A DNA stretch of 7,145 nt from Methanobacteriota archaeon. GTDB lineage: Archaea > Halobacteriota > Methanosarcinia > Methanosarcinales > Methanoperedenaceae. The DNA is taken from contig JAHIFK010000301.1 in the NCBI GenBank assembly GCA_018900975.1, positions 1-7,145 on the forward strand, written 5' to 3'. Position 1 is the stretch's first letter. Every line of letters begins with the position of its first letter. Made by a program: the position numbers and the translations under genes. Shown in pieces: positions 5,406-7,145 of the stretch. The notes beneath the pieces were generated by a model that did not search any database, had not been told where the DNA came from, and worked only from the letters and a program-made list of their open reading frames with translations.

Positions 5406-5681
5406 CTATTTTTCAAGTATGTCCTTCATCACAGGCCCGAGCATTCCCTCTACCATCTCTGCAAGTTTTTCGACCTTGATCAGTGAGATGCAGCAGACAG
5501 CTCCATCCTTTTCCATGCTTATTACAGCCAGTTTATCGCCTGATCGGATATTTGCCTTCTCCCTTATCTCCTTGGGAAGCACCATCTGACCCCGCTCATC
5601 AACGCTAATTACAGATTCCACCTTGCATGAACCCAGTTCAGACATATCACAACAGGATTTGTTCTCATCTTTTCGTGCCAT
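5406..5681 (-). CDS. Cysteine-rich AbrB/MazE/SpoVT-type regulator (HgcAB-associated-like)
   Basis: A 91-residue protein with a swapped-hairpin AbrB domain at residues about 20-66 (VISVDERGQMVLPKEIREKA, then SGDKLAVI), a fold that binds DNA as a dimer. Unusual for the family, it has a short N-terminal tail with Cys10-Cys11 and Cys19, a second pair Cys63-Cys64 at the end of the hairpin domain, and a C-terminal helix EKLAEMVEGMLGPVMKDIL. Such cysteine-pair AbrB proteins are, from memory, annotated as HgcAB-associated proteins near mercury methylation genes, and also occur beside arsM. The cysteines suggest thiol-based sensing of As(III) or Hg(II), an inference. It begins almost at the predicted transcription start (TATA box 25-30 bp upstream, no Shine-Dalgarno sequence), so it is probably leaderless. 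It is likely to regulate itself and arsM through the palindrome at 5720-5739. Confidence 0.82.
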   Translation of the reverse strand: MARKDENKSCCDMSELGSCKVESVISVDERGQMVLPKEIREKANIRSGDKLAVISMEKDGAVCCISLIKVEKLAEMVEGMLGPVMKDILEK

Positions 5682-5710
5682 TTTTGATCAATTTGTAATA
5701 GTATTCAGAA

Positions 5711-5718
5711 TATATAAA
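5711..5718 (-). promoter_or_regulatory. TATA box of the AbrB-arsM unit
   Basis: The minus strand reads TTTATATA, preceded by the purine-rich AGAAAAG as a BRE-like element. It is the best archaeal promoter match in the window. The box sits about 30 bp before the regulator ATG, so transcription should start within a few bases of the start codon. Confidence 0.7.
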
Positions 5719-5719
5719 C

Positions 5720-5739
5720 TTTTCTGATTATTCAGAAAA
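5720..5739. promoter_or_regulatory. Candidate operator palindrome at the AbrB-arsM promoter
   Basis: TTTTCTGA (5720-5727) and TCAGAAAA (5732-5739) form a perfect 8-bp inverted repeat with a 4-bp spacer, directly upstream of and touching the TATA box on its BRE side. CAGAATAT half-sites lie on both sides, at 5706-5713 and 5751-5758. A protein bound here would block TFB/TBP loading. The regulator encoded immediately downstream is the obvious candidate, but an ArsR-type repressor encoded elsewhere is possible. Confidence 0.5.
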
Positions 5740-5776
5740 TACTGATAAAACAGAATATGGTTGATATTTGATAGTA

Positions 5777-6640
5777 TCAATTGGAGAGTTTTTTTGAAAA
5801 ATGTTCTTCCGGATCATACGAACTCCTGACAAGTGGTCCGCTGACAACATACCGAAATCCCATATCCTGCGCCTTCTTTTTATAATACTCGAACTTCTCA
5901 GGAGGCAAATACTCATGAACCTCAAGATGATGGCGCGTGGGTCTCAGGTATTGACCTAAGGTAATGATGTCAACACCTGCATTTTTAAGATCGGTCAGGG
6001 TTCTCAATATCATAACTTCAGTTTCCCCCAGCCCCAGCATCAGGGAAGATTTGGTGCGGATGATCTGAGACAATTGTTTTATTTGTTCAAGCACTTCCAG
6101 GGATAAACCGTACCCTGCTCTTCTATCCCTTACAAGAGCCTGAAATTCTTCGGTCGTCTCAATATTATGCGCAATAATATCAGGACCTGCTTCAATTATC
6201 TTTTGCAGGCACAGGGTATCCCCCTGAAAATCAGGAATAAGCGCCTCTATAGATATATCCCTGTCAAGACGTTTAAGCGCCCGGATACAATCTGCAAAAT
6301 GTCCGGCGCCTCCGTCTTTGAGATCATCCCTGTCCACTGATGTCAGTACAACATGCCTCAACTCTGTCTCATTTACCGCTGCTGCGATCCTTTCAGGCTC
6401 TATTGGGTCTATAGGTTCTCCCTCTCTCCCCTTTTCCACGGCGCAGAACCTGCAGTTCCTGGTACATATCGAGCCCATTATCATGAAGGTGGCTGTGCCT
6501 CTTGTCCAGCAGTCCCCCACGTTAGGGCAATTCGCACTCTGGCATACTGTGTTCAAATGATTGTCATTCAGCGCTTTTTGCAGCCTCTGGAACTTTATTC
6601 CAGTCGGAGGTCTAACTTTTAGCCATAAGGGTTTTGACAT
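5777..6640 (-). CDS. lipA: Lipoyl synthase (radical SAM)
   Basis: A 287-residue radical SAM enzyme with all LipA hallmarks. Cys33, Cys38 and Cys44 (CQSANCPNVGDC) ligate the auxiliary 4Fe-4S cluster that donates sulfur. Cys59, Cys63 and Cys66 (CTRNCRFC) ligate the SAM cluster. IEALIPDFQGD (about 131-141) and the C-terminal RSSY (272-275), which carries the serine ligand of the auxiliary cluster, are also present. It inserts two sulfurs into octanoyl groups bound to lipoyl domains, such as glycine cleavage H protein or 2-oxoacid dehydrogenase E2; neither substrate is in the window. The length matches short bacterial LipA. The ATG at 6638-6640 is preceded by AAGGA about 9 nt upstream. It follows a lipoate-protein ligase family gene by 34 bp, so the two probably form one lipoylation operon. 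LipA is patchy in archaea, so bacterial ancestry is possible. Confidence 0.95.
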   Translation of the reverse strand: MSKPLWLKVRPPTGIKFQRLQKALNDNHLNTVCQSANCPNVGDCWTRGTATFMIMGSICTRNCRFCAVEKGREGEPIDPIEPERIAAAVNETELRHVVLTSVDRDDLKDGGAGHFADCIRALKRLDRDISIEALIPDFQGDTLCLQKIIEAGPDIIAHNIETTEEFQALVRDRRAGYGLSLEVLEQIKQLSQIIRTKSSLMLGLGETEVMILRTLTDLKNAGVDIITLGQYLRPTRHHLEVHEYLPPEKFEYYKKKAQDMGFRYVVSGPLVRSSYDPEEHFSKKLSN

Positions 6641-6674
6641 AACTGATAGTCCTTATTCATTTCATTGGCAGCAA

Positions 6675-7010
6675 TTATCTTAAAAACAGCCACTTTTCAG
6701 TGTTATACTTTTGAAGAACTAACTCTTTTGCCCTGCGAAGTTCATCACCTGTCAAGTTACCATATTCATATTCTTTATCCTCTGTGAAAGAACGCATAAG
6801 AGCTTCATAAACATCCATTTTATCTACATTCCTGTGTGCTGAAATACTTGTGACCCTCTCCTGTGCGCTTTTTATCATTTTATCTGTGATCTTCTGCTTG
6901 CTGACATTCAATACTCCGAACATTGTGGCAAGATCGAGGTCGTAAAGTATCGTCCCGTGCTGGAGAAGGACACCACCTCTTCGGGTCTGGGCGCTGCCTG
7001 AGATTTTTTT
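6675..7010 (-). CDS. lplA: Lipoate-protein ligase A family protein, C-terminal fragment (frameshifted)
   Basis: This frame continues the lipoate-protein ligase after the break in the nine-base homopolymer at 7004-7012. It reads KKISGSAQTRRGG, LLQHGTILYDLDLATMF, then a helical tail with RVTSI and ending KYNTEKWLFLR. The GKKISGSAQ segment carries the lysine that contacts the lipoyl adenylate, and QHGTIL is the other family signature. Members transfer lipoyl or octanoyl groups to a lysine of lipoyl domains. No separate C-terminal accessory domain follows, as is common in archaea, where it may be encoded by another gene. An ATG at 6921-6923 is internal and should not be taken as the start. With the neighbouring lipA, the protein could instead be an octanoyltransferase of the LipM type. 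I favour LplA because the segment before the lysine reads SPVNDII, without an obvious LipM cysteine. Confidence 0.8.
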   Translation of the reverse strand, partial: KKISGSAQTRRGGVLLQHGTILYDLDLATMFGVLNVSKQKITDKMIKSAQERVTSISAHRNVDKMDVYEALMRSFTEDKEYEYGNLTGDELRRAKELVLQKYNTEKWLFLR

Positions 7011-7145
7011 TTCCCTTTACGATAATGTCATTCACGGGGCTGAATTCTGCATCGATCCCAAGTGTCTTGAGCCCATTAACTATCCAACCGCATATCACTT
7101 CATACGATCTGATAATATTCTTCGGGAATGAACTGGCAGGCGCTA
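7003..7145 (-). CDS. lplA: Lipoate-protein ligase A family protein, upstream part, cut by window edge
   Basis: Entering from the right edge, the frame reads APASSFPKNIIRSYEVICGW, followed by IVNGLKTLGIDAEF and SPVNDIIVKGKK. This is the middle of the ligase catalytic domain, leading into the active-site lysine loop. At the run of nine A (7004-7012) the frame changes. With eight A the reading would continue K-K-I-S-G-S-A-Q as in the family, so there is one extra base. The out-of-frame continuation (NLRQRPDPKRW) has no family similarity and ends at 6880. The true start and the N-terminal half, including the RRxSGGG region, lie beyond the window. Confidence 0.75.

Noticed and set aside
4865..5589. 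Plus-strand open frames antisense to arsM and the AbrB-type gene
   Set aside because: Compositionally they are complements of the real coding frames; both minus-strand genes have clear family motifs and start signals.
5761..5780. TTGATA repeats and TTGATA-G-TATCAA palindrome at the lipA stop as a terminator
   Set aside because: The palindrome has a one-base centre and cannot form a hairpin. The alternative 6-bp AT-rich stem is weak and no U-run follows on the minus strand.
5728..5925. Minus-strand frame of 65 codons overlapping the lipA 3' end
   Set aside because: It lies in another frame of lipA and crosses into the promoter region of the next unit. Its translation has no family resemblance, and the lipA C-terminal RSSY motif in the other frame is decisive.
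6880..7098. Stand-alone 72-codon gene starting at GTG 7096-7098
   Set aside because: The first 30 codons are the middle of a lipoate ligase that continues upstream in frame to the window edge. The rest is the out-of-frame tail after the homopolymer.

Overview
The window looks like a chromosomal segment of an anaerobic archaeon, most likely a methanogen or methanotroph relative in Methanosarcinales (a Methanoperedens/ANME-2-like genome is my best guess). The evidence is the set of genes: a fused formaldehyde-activating enzyme/hexulose-6-phosphate synthase, a SepCysS-type tRNA-dependent cysteine enzyme and a DUF169 protein. It is supported by archaeal TATA-box promoters and by Shine-Dalgarno variants such as GAGGT and GTGAT. 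The taxon is an inference. Every gene I can support lies on the minus strand, so transcription runs from high to low coordinates.

From the right edge inward: 6675-7145 is the 3' part of a lipoate-protein ligase gene, cut by the window edge and interrupted by a frameshift at a nine-base homopolymer. It is followed by lipA (5777-6640), so this is a lipoate synthesis/attachment pair. A clear TATA box and a 20-bp palindrome at 5711-5739 then precede a two-gene unit: a small cysteine-rich AbrB-type regulator (5406-5681) and an ArsM-type arsenite methyltransferase (4553-5368). Next is a tightly packed three-gene unit: a thioredoxin/glutaredoxin-like protein (4206-4457), a SepCysS family PLP enzyme (3016-4203) and a DUF169 protein (1990-3006). 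The 2-nt and 9-nt gaps point to cotranscription and possibly to a common sulfur-transfer job.

The fae-hps gene follows (726-1906). It is complete in content but split by an apparent one-base deletion near 1705. It ends in a strong hairpin-plus-U-run terminator that contains the stop codon. The left end (1-664) holds a decayed hicBA toxin-antitoxin locus: hicB is intact, while hicA carries two in-frame stops and has lost its 3' end. Short palindromic REP-like elements sharing the core ATACCCCG flank it in opposite orientations.

The two frameshifts (fae-hps, lplA) are single-base indels in otherwise well-conserved genes and may be sequencing errors. The hicA stops are substitutions that leave the frame open and look like true decay. 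The most interesting parts for follow-up are the thioredoxin-SepCysS-DUF169 unit with its divergent SepCysS, the cysteine-pair AbrB regulator with its palindromic operator upstream of arsM, and the REP-flanked hicBA remnant. I found no tRNA, rRNA, CRISPR array or insertion sequence transposase, and no convincing gene on the plus strand.
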